Positions 53,965-61,414 of a stretch of 64,000 nucleotides of DNA are shown piece after piece; positions within the stretch are counted from its first letter, which is position 1, and every line of letters begins with the position of its first letter. The notes beneath the pieces were generated by a model, which saw only the letters and a list, made by a program, of their open reading frames with translations, did not search any database and was not told the origin of the DNA. The DNA lies in NCBI RefSeq assembly GCF_009193325.2, contig NZ_CP059856.1, forward strand, positions 4,092,001-4,156,000, given 5' to 3'. The translations under genes and the position numbers were made by a program. Origin of the DNA: Bacteroides zhangwenhongii. GTDB taxonomy: Bacteria; Bacteroidota; Bacteroidia; Bacteroidales; Bacteroidaceae.

Positions 53965-55830
53965 CTATTTCTTCGGTTTTCTGCGTGCCCATCCTTCTTC
54001 GCTGAAGTCAGGCTCTTTGTCTTTGAAGAACGCCTGCCAATCATCCTTCTTTTTAGGACCACGTGCGTTTGCATATCCCCGTTCGGCACGGCTTGGTTTC
54101 TCTTTCTTGCTCGCTTTGGAGCCTTTTACCGAGACCTCTTTGGGCTTTCTATCCTTATTCTCGCGGCGTGGGGCACGTTCTTTGCCTCCTTCTTCGTTGG
54201 ATACTTCCACTACCACTTTGCGTCCGTTCCATTTACTGCGACTTAAAGCTTTTACTACATTGATCGTCTCCTTTTCCGGAACTTCGAAGAAAGAGAAGTT
54301 CTGCATCAGGTCGATACGTCCGAGCTCAATACGTCCGCGTGTATTGCTGTTGAGCAGACCGATAAGATCGCTAGGGAAGAAACTGTCCGTCTTACCCAAG
54401 TTGATGAACAGACGGTTGAAGCCCGGAGCGGCTTTCCTGCTTCTTTTCTCGAAACCACCTTCTTTGCGATCACCCCGTCCGGCACGTTCTCCGCGACTGT
54501 CGGTCGGGATCTCTATTTCGGCACGGTTACGGTAATATTCAGCGAAACGGTTGAACTCATGCGACACCATGCGTTTAATCAAGTCTTCCTTGCTTAACCA
54601 CTCCAGTTTGCGGTAAATGTCCGGCATGAACTCGGCAATCTCTTCCTCATTGACTTTCACCTTTTCAAGCTCGTCAATCACTTTCAGCAACTGCTTCTGA
54701 CAGATTCCGGCTGCCGTTGGCATTTCGCCCGGAATGAACTTTTTGCCGATAATGCGCTCTATCTCGCGCATCTTTCCTTTCTCGCGGAGGTTGATGATAG
54801 CGATAGAAGTACCAGTCTTTCCGGCACGTCCCGTACGACCGCTACGGTGGGTATAACTTTCCGTGTCATCCGGCAATCCATAATTGATGACATGAGTCAG
54901 GTCGTCCACGTCCAGACCACGGGCAGCTACGTCCGTAGCGACAAGCAGTTGCAAGTTGCGGATACGGAATTTTTGCATTACAGCATCGCGTTGCGCCTGC
55001 GAAAGTTCACCGTGCAGTGAATCGGCGTTATAACCCTCCTGCATCAGTTTGTCTGCAATCTCTTGAGTTTCCTTACGTGTGCGGCAGAAGATGATACCGT
55101 AGATCTGCGGATAAAAGTCAACGATGCGTTTCAGCGCTTCGTATTTATCTTTGGCGTGCACCGTATAGGCAACGTGCTTTACGTTACTGGTGCTTTCGTT
55201 TTTACGACCAATCGTGATTTCCTTTGCGTTCTGCAGGTAATTTTTTGAAATACGCGCGATTTCCGGGCTCATCGTTGCCGAGAAAAGCAATGTGTTACGC
55301 TCCTTCGGAACATCGGCAAGAATAGCGTTGATACTTTCCGTAAATCCCATGTTCAGCATCTCGTCCGCTTCGTCCATCACAACGTTGCGGATAGTCGATA
55401 GAGATACGGTTTTGCGTTCCATCAAATCCAGCAAACGTCCGGGAGTGGCGACAATGATATGTACCCCCCTTTTCAAGCTGCGTATCTGACTGTCGATAGA
55501 AGAACCGCCATATACAGGCAGCACTTTCAGTCCGTCAATGTATTTGGAATAATCATTCAGATCACCTGCTATCTGGAGGCAAAGCTCACGGGTAGGGCAG
55601 AGGATAAGTGATTGTGGAATTCTGTTTTTTACGTCAATCTGTTGGAGCAAGGGCAAACCGAATGCGGCTGTTTTACCTGTTCCTGTCTGTGCAAGAGCTA
55701 CTACATCATTATTTTCTCCTAAAAGGTACGGAATCACTTCTTCTTGTACCGGCATGGGATTCTCATATCCCATCTCTTCAATTGCTCTACGTATCTCCGG
55801 AGAAACGCCAAGCTCTTCAAATGTCTTCAT
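53965..55830 (-). CDS. DEAD-box RNA helicase with DbpA-type RNA-binding domain
   Basis: The 621-residue product unwinds RNA, probably in ribosome assembly or cold adaptation. The Q motif is at the start (FEELGVSPEIRRAIEEMGYE), followed by AQTGTGKTAAFGLPLLQQ, PTRELCLQ, VMDEADEML, LLFSATM and HRSGRTGRAGKTG. At about 480-560 is a DbpA-like RNA-binding domain (FINLGKTDSFFPSDLIGLLN), and a Lys/Arg-rich tail (residues about 565-621) completes it. It is the CsdA/DeaD layout. A -7 element lies 31 bp upstream inside the end of the phosphatase gene. Confidence 0.95.
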   Translation of the reverse strand: MKTFEELGVSPEIRRAIEEMGYENPMPVQEEVIPYLLGENNDVVALAQTGTGKTAAFGLPLLQQIDVKNRIPQSLILCPTRELCLQIAGDLNDYSKYIDGLKVLPVYGGSSIDSQIRSLKRGVHIIVATPGRLLDLMERKTVSLSTIRNVVMDEADEMLNMGFTESINAILADVPKERNTLLFSATMSPEIARISKNYLQNAKEITIGRKNESTSNVKHVAYTVHAKDKYEALKRIVDFYPQIYGIIFCRTRKETQEIADKLMQEGYNADSLHGELSQAQRDAVMQKFRIRNLQLLVATDVAARGLDVDDLTHVINYGLPDDTESYTHRSGRTGRAGKTGTSIAIINLREKGKMREIERIIGKKFIPGEMPTAAGICQKQLLKVIDELEKVKVNEEEIAEFMPDIYRKLEWLSKEDLIKRMVSHEFNRFAEYYRNRAEIEIPTDSRGERAGRGDRKEGGFEKRSRKAAPGFNRLFINLGKTDSFFPSDLIGLLNSNTRGRIELGRIDLMQNFSFFEVPEKETINVVKALSRSKWNGRKVVVEVSNEEGGKERAPRRENKDRKPKEVSVKGSKASKKEKPSRAERGYANARGPKKKDDWQAFFKDKEPDFSEEGWARRKPKK

Positions 55831-55860
55831 TAAATCTCTGTATATCTTTTATTTCGGCTG

Positions 55861-55868
55861 CAAAGATA
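55861..55868 (-). promoter_or_regulatory. Bacteroides -7 element for the DEAD-box helicase gene
   Basis: The minus strand reads TATCTTTG, an exact TAnnTTTG match just beyond the phosphatase stop and 31 bp before the helicase ATG. Confidence 0.5.
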
Positions 55869-55869
55869 G

Positions 55870-56934
55870 TCAATTTATTAACAATATACTGCGTAACTGC
55901 TCTATTTCTTCTGCCGAAAGTCCGATTCCTTTTTTCAGGTAGGCTTGAACGCTTCCATATTCCGACTCAATTTGTTCTTTGGCGGCATTCAAGAAGTCCT
56001 CTTTGGCCGAGTAGATGGTGGTAATCGCCTCCTGTGAATTTACCGGTAGCTCGTAGGCGTATTTTGAGGCTTTGGGTATATTGAAATAGTCGTTGCTTAG
56101 ACGGTAATCGGACATAATCACGTCTTCATTCACCCCTAATGCGGCAAGCAGTAAGGCCGACACTACTCCTGTCCGTCCTTTTCCGGAGGTACAGTGAATC
56201 ACGGCAGGATAACAGTCCGGATTGAGAAGTACGTTGAACACCTCCTTGAACTCTTTTTGATAATTTGCTACCAGTTCACGGTTCATCCGTTCTACCAGAC
56301 GGTAAATGGTGTCACTCTTTATTTTCTCTTTCTGGATTCCTTGCAAGATACTTTCCATATTGCCTGTCGGAATAGGTATATGCACAATCTTGAATTCGTT
56401 ATCACTCAATTGCGGGTAGTTATGGCGTTCTTCTTCCGAACGGAGGTCGATGATGGTTCGTACACCCATGTTTTTGAGTTCCCGTCGTGAGCAGGGGGAA
56501 ATGCTGTCTATCTGTGCGGAACGATAAAGCATACCCCAACTGATGATTTTCCCCGTATCAGTAGATTTATATCCTCCCAAGTCACGGAAGTTCTGTATGC
56601 CGGGAATATTGACATTACGGGTAGCCACTCTGACCCGGTATTTGTTGTTGAACACCATCAGATAGTAATAACGCTGGGACGGATCCTCCGTTATAATTGT
56701 CATCTTACCGCTGGAGATATTGCTCATTGCCACCGGAGAATCTTCCGGAATCGATGTAGGAGAAGTGGAAGCGTATACTTGTACCCGCCCTTTCAGTAAA
56801 GGAGTGGTCTCCCATTTGATGACGCAGTTTCCTACATTGTTTTCTTCGCATACCACTGATATGGTCGGCGGGGTGTCGGAACAGGATGGAAGCACCAATA
56901 GAATGGTAAGCCAGCTTAACAGGTTCTTGTACAT
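55870..56934 (-). CDS. Lipoprotein protein-tyrosine phosphatase
   Basis: The product of about 354 residues starts MYKNLLSWLTILLVLPSCSD, a lipoprotein signal with Cys near residue 18; I use the ATG at 56934, since 56958 would put eight polar residues before it. Residues about 20-110 are beta-rich. The rest is a tyrosine-phosphatase domain of the Y_phosphatase3 type: GIQNFRDLGGYKSTDTGKI, MGVRTIIDLRSEEER, and the catalytic loop HCTSGKGRTGVVSALLLAAL (Cys-x5-Arg intact). It should act outside the cytoplasm on phosphotyrosine or phosphoinositide-like substrates. Confidence 0.88.
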   Translation of the reverse strand: MYKNLLSWLTILLVLPSCSDTPPTISVVCEENNVGNCVIKWETTPLLKGRVQVYASTSPTSIPEDSPVAMSNISSGKMTIITEDPSQRYYYLMVFNNKYRVRVATRNVNIPGIQNFRDLGGYKSTDTGKIISWGMLYRSAQIDSISPCSRRELKNMGVRTIIDLRSEEERHNYPQLSDNEFKIVHIPIPTGNMESILQGIQKEKIKSDTIYRLVERMNRELVANYQKEFKEVFNVLLNPDCYPAVIHCTSGKGRTGVVSALLLAALGVNEDVIMSDYRLSNDYFNIPKASKYAYELPVNSQEAITTIYSAKEDFLNAAKEQIESEYGSVQAYLKKGIGLSAEEIEQLRSILLIN

Positions 56935-56963
56935 AGTTTCTTTGTCTGGGTGAATCATATACG

Positions 56964-56998
56964 CAAAGTTAGGAATTACCGGCAGATGTGGTAATTCC
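56964..56998 (-). promoter_or_regulatory. Phosphatase promoter with inverted repeat
   Basis: The minus strand -7 element TAACTTTG (56964-56971) lies 30 bp before the chosen start. Immediately upstream is a perfect 9-bp inverted repeat, GGAATTACC (56972-56980) and GGTAATTCC (56990-56998), filling the region between -7 and -33. It may be an operator or the end of the upstream transcript. Confidence 0.5.
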
Positions 56999-57044
56999 TT
57001 TGCGATAATTAGCCAAAGTTAATAGTAATTTACGTGTGTTCCCG

Positions 57045-57965
57045 TTATCGGTATCCCTTTGCGAATTCCACCGATACCGAATTGCTGAAACTGCGGCAAA
57101 CTTCGGCGGCAAAGTCTTTTCCGCACTGAATGATTTTATCCCAGATCTCTTCATTCAAATTATTCAGGTCGCGGTAACGGACATCATATTTAAGCAGTCC
57201 GTAGATCAGGCCTGCGTTAAAGTTATCACCGGCTCCGATGGTGCTGACGGCTTCCAACGGCTCTATCGGGTATTCTTTGCTGACCAGGTTGGTACGCAAA
57301 GACACTTGGTCGCCACCGGCGGTGCAGACAAAACGGGGACAATAGAACTTTATCTTATCTTTGTATATCTTGTCTACGTCCTGCATATTATACATGTAGA
57401 GGAAGTCCTCCAAAGAACCGCGCACAATATCTGCATATTCCAGATTCTCGATAATGGTAGGGGCCAGTTTCATCGCTTCATTCTTGTGTGAAGAACGGAA
57501 GTTCGGATCATAGTAGATAATGGCTCTCTTCTCACGCGCCTGATCCAATAACTCGAGAATCTTATCCCGCAATACCGGATTCAAGGCATAATATGAGCCT
57601 ACCATGACAATATCATCCTCCTCCAACTTGGGAAACAGCACATCCAGACGTTGCTTCGGGTAGTCCTTGTAAAAGATATATTCAGCGTCACTTTGCTCAT
57701 TGAGAAAAGCGAGCGATACAGGTGATTTGCCGTCGGGAAATACATTCACATGATCGGTTGGGATGTTGTTTTCACGCATGAATTGCAGGATGATATTCCC
57801 TACACGGTCATTGCCGGTCTCACTGATGAAACCGACGTTGACTCCCATTCTTCCTAAGGACACGATGCCGTTGAACACGGAGCCTCCCGGCACGGCTGCG
57901 GAAGGCTGTTCTCCTCGAAAGATGATATCGAGGATGGTCTCTCCGATACCGATTACTTTTCGCAT
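57045..57965 (-). CDS. PfkB-family carbohydrate kinase
   Basis: The 306-residue product phosphorylates a sugar with ATP. The N-terminal signature is VIGIGETILDIIFRG and PGGSVFNGIVSLGRMGVNVG; the C-terminal signature with the catalytic Asp is STIGAGDNFNAGLIYGLL. The sequence resembles fructokinase/ribokinase relatives but the substrate is not readable. Its start overlaps the end of the SIS-domain gene by 13 bp, so the kinase and the sugar-phosphate isomerase-like protein are made together. Confidence 0.92.
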   Translation of the reverse strand: MRKVIGIGETILDIIFRGEQPSAAVPGGSVFNGIVSLGRMGVNVGFISETGNDRVGNIILQFMRENNIPTDHVNVFPDGKSPVSLAFLNEQSDAEYIFYKDYPKQRLDVLFPKLEEDDIVMVGSYYALNPVLRDKILELLDQAREKRAIIYYDPNFRSSHKNEAMKLAPTIIENLEYADIVRGSLEDFLYMYNMQDVDKIYKDKIKFYCPRFVCTAGGDQVSLRTNLVSKEYPIEPLEAVSTIGAGDNFNAGLIYGLLKYDVRYRDLNNLNEEIWDKIIQCGKDFAAEVCRSFSNSVSVEFAKGYR

Positions 57966-58558
57966 AGTGACCTTGATTTTTCTCCCAGATAACCGCCGTG
58001 GTGGCGTTTCGAATATTCTTCTATGGTGAATTGGGTCTTTTTCATGGTCTGTACCACTAAGATATCCCCGATGACGGTCATCGCGGTTGTCGAGGTGGTA
58101 GGAGTCATTCCTAATGTACAGACTTCAGCCGGTTTTCCGGTGCTCAGGCAGACATCCGATTCTTGTGCCAACGGACTGTCCGGATTTCCGGTGATCACGA
58201 TGAACTTCAAGTCCGGGTCGAGGTTATGTGCCAGCCGGGTCAGTTCGACAATCTCACGTGTCTTGCCGGAATTGGAGATTAATAAAAGCAAGTCGTTCTT
58301 CTGCAGGATTCCCAAGTCGCCGTGTTGCGCTTCGCTGGGGTGCAGGAAAACGGACGGAATACCGGTGGAACAGAAAGTAGTAGCAATGTTCATCGCAATT
58401 TGTCCAGCCTTTCCCATGCCGGAGGTAACCAGTTTTCCGTTTTTCTGATGTACTTGTTCTACAATCAGTTGTACAGCTTTCTCGTATGCGTCTGTTACAG
58501 GGATGTTGAGCACGGCTTGTGCTTCCTGTTGCAATAGTTGTTTGATGGAGTCTATCAT
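57953..58558 (-). CDS. SIS-domain sugar-phosphate isomerase (arabinose-5-phosphate isomerase-like)
   Basis: The 201-residue product is a single SIS domain: GKLVTSGMGKAGQIAMNIAT, SEAQHGDLGILQKNDLLLLI, SNSGKTREIVELTRLAHNLD. It resembles the catalytic part of KdsD/GutQ but lacks the C-terminal CBS pair. CBS-less forms of this type in Bacteroides have been linked to arabinose-5-phosphate, the precursor of Kdo. The HHGGYLGEKSRSL tail contains the paired His typical of these isomerases. It follows the LOG gene by 4 bp and overlaps the kinase gene. Confidence 0.88.
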   Translation of the reverse strand: MIDSIKQLLQQEAQAVLNIPVTDAYEKAVQLIVEQVHQKNGKLVTSGMGKAGQIAMNIATTFCSTGIPSVFLHPSEAQHGDLGILQKNDLLLLISNSGKTREIVELTRLAHNLDPDLKFIVITGNPDSPLAQESDVCLSTGKPAEVCTLGMTPTTSTTAMTVIGDILVVQTMKKTQFTIEEYSKRHHGGYLGEKSRSLCEK

Positions 58559-58562
58559 ATAA

Positions 58563-59096
58563 TCAGTTTATTTTTTCTTTTAATTCTTCCGGCGTGTTTG
58601 CTATTTCATAATAGGTGGAGAAAGGCTGCCGGGCAAATCCTTTATCCTCTAATGTCTTGAGTGTTTTCAACAGTTCGTCATAGAAACCGTATTCGTTGTA
58701 GAAGATGACTTTTTTCCGGTGGTATCCGATGGAAGCGGCAGCCATTACATGGAATATCTCGTCCAATGTGCCTATGCCTCCCGGCAATGCTACCAGGATA
58801 TCCGATTTCTCTGTCATGATATCTTTCCGGTCACTAAGGTTGTGGGTGTGGATCACTTCATCAAGGAACGTGCAGACACGTCCTTTCTCTTCCAGTTTGG
58901 TAGGAACTACCCCGATTACTTTGCCGCCGTTTTCCTTCACGGCACGCGCTACGCATTCCATAAGTCCGAGATCGGCTCCTCCATAAATCAACGTTTTACC
59001 TGTTTTACCCATCCACTCGCCGATTTGGCGGGCACTTTCAAAGTACATTTTGTCAATGTTTGCGGCGGCAGAACAGAATATTCCTATCTTTTCCAT
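58563..59096 (-). CDS. LOG-family protein (TIGR00730)
   Basis: The product of about 177 residues starts MEKIGIFCSAAANIDKMYFE at the ATG at 59096; a longer frame from 59150 adds 18 residues not typical of the family. The nucleotide-monophosphate phosphoribohydrolase motif is intact as LPGGIGTLDEIFHVMAAASI, with GGADLGLMECVARAVKENGG upstream. Related enzymes release the base from nucleoside or cytokinin riboside monophosphates. It is the first gene of a three-gene minus-strand operon with the SIS and PfkB genes. Confidence 0.88.
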   Translation of the reverse strand: MEKIGIFCSAAANIDKMYFESARQIGEWMGKTGKTLIYGGADLGLMECVARAVKENGGKVIGVVPTKLEEKGRVCTFLDEVIHTHNLSDRKDIMTEKSDILVALPGGIGTLDEIFHVMAAASIGYHRKKVIFYNEYGFYDELLKTLKTLEDKGFARQPFSTYYEIANTPEELKEKIN

Positions 59097-59162
59097 ATAC
59101 GTTGTTACTGTTATAGTCCACAAATATCTGCAATTTTCTATAAACAGCAATAAGTTTTATTG

Positions 59163-59170
59163 TATTTTTG
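59163..59170 (+). promoter_or_regulatory. Bacteroides -7 element for the M16 peptidase gene
   Basis: TATTTTTG is an exact TAnnTTTG match 31 bp before the ATG at 59201. Confidence 0.55.
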
Positions 59171-59200
59171 CGGCATAATTCAATAAGGAAGTAGAAAACA

Positions 59201-60421
59201 ATGCATTATAACGAATATACACTACCGAATGGCCTTCGTATTATCCATGAACCGACTCTCTCGAAAGTAGCTTATTGTGGTTTTGCCATCGACGCCGGAA
59301 CACGCGATGAGGCGGAGCGCGAACAGGGGATGGCTCATTTTGTGGAGCATCTCATCTTTAAGGGGACGGAGAAGCGGAAAGCCTGGCACATCCTTAACCG
59401 GATGGAGAATGTAGGCGGCGACTTGAATGCCTACACCAATAAAGAAGAAACGGTAGTCTATTCCGCTTTCCTGACCGAACATCTGGAACGGGCGCTCGAA
59501 TTGCTGGGGGATATTGTGTTTCATTCCACTTTTCCCCAACACGAGATTGAGAAGGAAACGGAGGTTATCATTGATGAAATCCAATCATACGAAGACACTC
59601 CGTCGGAATTGATATTCGATGATTTCGAGGATATGATTTTCCGTAACCACCCGTTGGGGAGGAACATCCTGGGTAAGCCGGAGCTGTTGCGTAGCTTTCG
59701 CACCGAAGATGTCCTTTCGTTTACGCGCCGGTTCTATCAGCCGGGAAATATGGTATTCTTCGTTCAAGGGCAATATGACTTCAGAAAAATAATCCGTCTG
59801 GCGGAGAAGTATCTGTCGGATGTCCCTGCCGGAGAGGTAAACAGCCGACGTGTGCCTCCTCCGCTTTATGTTCCCGAGCATTTGACAGTCGCTAAGGATA
59901 CGCATCAGGCTCATGTGATGATTGGCAGTCGTGGATACAATGCGTATGACGATAAGCGTACGGCGCTTTATTTGCTGAACAATATTCTTGGCGGTCCCGG
60001 TATGAACAGCAAGCTGAATGTATCTCTGCGCGAACGTAGGGGACTGGTATATAATGTCGAGTCCAATCTGACTTCTTACACCGATACGGGAGCTTTCTGT
60101 ATCTACTTTGGCACTGATGTTGAAGATATGGATACCTGTTTGAAACTGACTTATAAAGAGTTGAAGCGGATGCGGGATACGAAGATGACTTCGTCCCAGT
60201 TGGCGGCGGCCAAGAAGCAACTGATAGGGCAAATAGGAGTGGCTTCGGACAATTTTGAGAATAATGCTTTGGGAATGGCGAAGACCTATTTGCATTATCA
60301 CAAATACGAGTCGTCCGAGCTTGTCTTTAAACGCATAGAAGCTTTGACGGCGGAACAGTTGTTGGAGGTGTCCAATGAAATGTTTGCAGAGGAATATTTG
60401 TCTACGTTGATTTACAAATAA
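59201..60421 (+). CDS. M16-family zinc metallopeptidase
   Basis: The 406-residue product has the inverted zinc motif HFVEHLIFKGTEKR (HxxEH) with the distal Glu in YTNKEETVVYSAF-region, and the second M16 half (LLNNILGGPGMNSKLNVSLR, ERRGLVYNVES). No signal peptide is seen, so a cytoplasmic processing or peptide-degrading role is likely. It is the size of single-unit M16B peptidases that work as dimers. It is transcribed divergently from the LOG gene. Confidence 0.92.
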   Translation: MHYNEYTLPNGLRIIHEPTLSKVAYCGFAIDAGTRDEAEREQGMAHFVEHLIFKGTEKRKAWHILNRMENVGGDLNAYTNKEETVVYSAFLTEHLERALELLGDIVFHSTFPQHEIEKETEVIIDEIQSYEDTPSELIFDDFEDMIFRNHPLGRNILGKPELLRSFRTEDVLSFTRRFYQPGNMVFFVQGQYDFRKIIRLAEKYLSDVPAGEVNSRRVPPPLYVPEHLTVAKDTHQAHVMIGSRGYNAYDDKRTALYLLNNILGGPGMNSKLNVSLRERRGLVYNVESNLTSYTDTGAFCIYFGTDVEDMDTCLKLTYKELKRMRDTKMTSSQLAAAKKQLIGQIGVASDNFENNALGMAKTYLHYHKYESSELVFKRIEALTAEQLLEVSNEMFAEEYLSTLIYK

Positions 60422-60493
60422 TTAGTAGGCGGTCTTGCTTTTCGCTGATTAAATTCGTATCTTTACAGGTTTTATTCTTTTCTCTAAAGAGAT

Positions 60494-60581
60494 GTCACTC
60501 TATAAGGTGCCGTTTGTCACCCTATAAAGTGCCTTTTGTCCCTTTGTAAGGTGCCGATGGTCACCTTGCAAGGTGACGACT
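60494..60581. repeat. 22-bp tandem repeats, four units, upstream of the HU-like gene
   Basis: Units begin with GTCAC or GTCCC at 60494, 60516, 60538 and 60560, an exact 22-bp period. Each contains a near-palindrome of the form CACYYTrTAARGTG; the last, CACCTTGCAAGGTG, is a perfect 14-bp palindrome. The array ends 88 bp before the HU-like start codon. Confidence 0.8.
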
Positions 60582-60604
60582 TCCCGGCTACATAAAACCG
60601 CACT

Positions 60605-60648
60605 GTTTTCTGCACTGAACATTCTTATTCTCTGCACTGAAGAGTCCT
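60605..60648. repeat. Second 22-bp repeat pair before the HU-like gene
   Basis: TGCACTGAA occurs at 60611 and 60633, again exactly 22 bp apart, within related 22-mers rich in TTCT. The pair follows the first array in the same intergenic region. Confidence 0.55.
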
Positions 60649-60669
60649 AAACATAGTAAGAAAAGAATT

Positions 60670-61281
60670 ATGGCTTATTACAATTTGAAGAAAAAACCGT
60701 CCCTTACCACGAAAGAGGGTGAGAAGGAAACAATGTATGCTGACATTGTGTATAGCGGAACGATTACGGCAGAGCGTCTTATCCGGACAGTGGCCCAAAG
60801 AACCGGTTTCAAGGAGGGGATGATAGAAGGAATCCTTTCCGAGTTACAGAACGAGACGTTGGAGTACCTGAGTGAAGGATATCGGGTGGAGTTGGGAGAG
60901 TTCGGATTCTTCTCTGCCAAAGTAAAGTCCCGCCTGGTGGAGAACAAGAATGACTTGCGTTCAAATTCCGTTTCCTTTGATGGAGTGAATTTCCGTGCGT
61001 CCAAGTCTTTCCGTACCGGTATCAGGGGAGATTTGGAACGTAGGAGATGTATCGGTTTCCGTACTTCGAAAGAGTGGGACAGGGAGCAACTGGAACAAAT
61101 TGTATTGCAGCATATCCGGAAGCATGGGTTCATCACAAGGACTACTTATACTGAAATCACAGGTCGCTTGAAGAACTCCGCGCTTGCTGACCTCAAGTCT
61201 TTTGCGGCCGAAGGGATTATCAAGAGAGTGGGACGTGGCAATCAGATGCATTTTATTGTGCCGCCCGTTGACGATCTGTAG
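60670..61281 (+). CDS. HU-like DNA-binding protein with C-terminal winged-helix region
   Basis: The 203-residue product has an HU/IHF-like domain over about residues 25-120: MYADIVYSGTITAERLIRTV, EGYRVELGEFGFFSAKVKSR, then NSVSFDGVNFRASKSFR in the beta-arm region. This is the HU-HIG form found in Bacteroidetes. Unlike the short members, it carries about 70 extra residues that look like a winged helix (EQLEQIVLQHIRKHGFITRT, SALADLKSFAAEGIIKRVGR). It may bind the repeat array just upstream. It has no near neighbour in operon; the next gene has its own promoter. Confidence 0.85.
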   Translation: MAYYNLKKKPSLTTKEGEKETMYADIVYSGTITAERLIRTVAQRTGFKEGMIEGILSELQNETLEYLSEGYRVELGEFGFFSAKVKSRLVENKNDLRSNSVSFDGVNFRASKSFRTGIRGDLERRRCIGFRTSKEWDREQLEQIVLQHIRKHGFITRTTYTEITGRLKNSALADLKSFAAEGIIKRVGRGNQMHFIVPPVDDL

Positions 61282-61342
61282 CTTGTGTGCGCATTTGCGG
61301 AACGGATGAAGAGTGATTCTAATTAAAAAAGAGGAATGCTAC

Positions 61343-61372
61343 TTGTTTTCGTCTGTATAATTCGTATTTTTG
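61343..61372 (+). promoter_or_regulatory. Consensus promoter of the AAA-ATPase-like gene
   Basis: TTG at 61343-61345 and TATTTTTG at 61365-61372 are separated by exactly 19 bp, 42 bp before the ATG at 61415. Confidence 0.75.
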
Positions 61373-61414
61373 TAGCAGATACGTGTGTGATAACAATCTA
61401 AAAACAGAAGCAGT

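Noticed and set aside
60494..60581. CRISPR array
   Set aside because: Same reason: contiguous degenerate units with no spacers and no cas genes.
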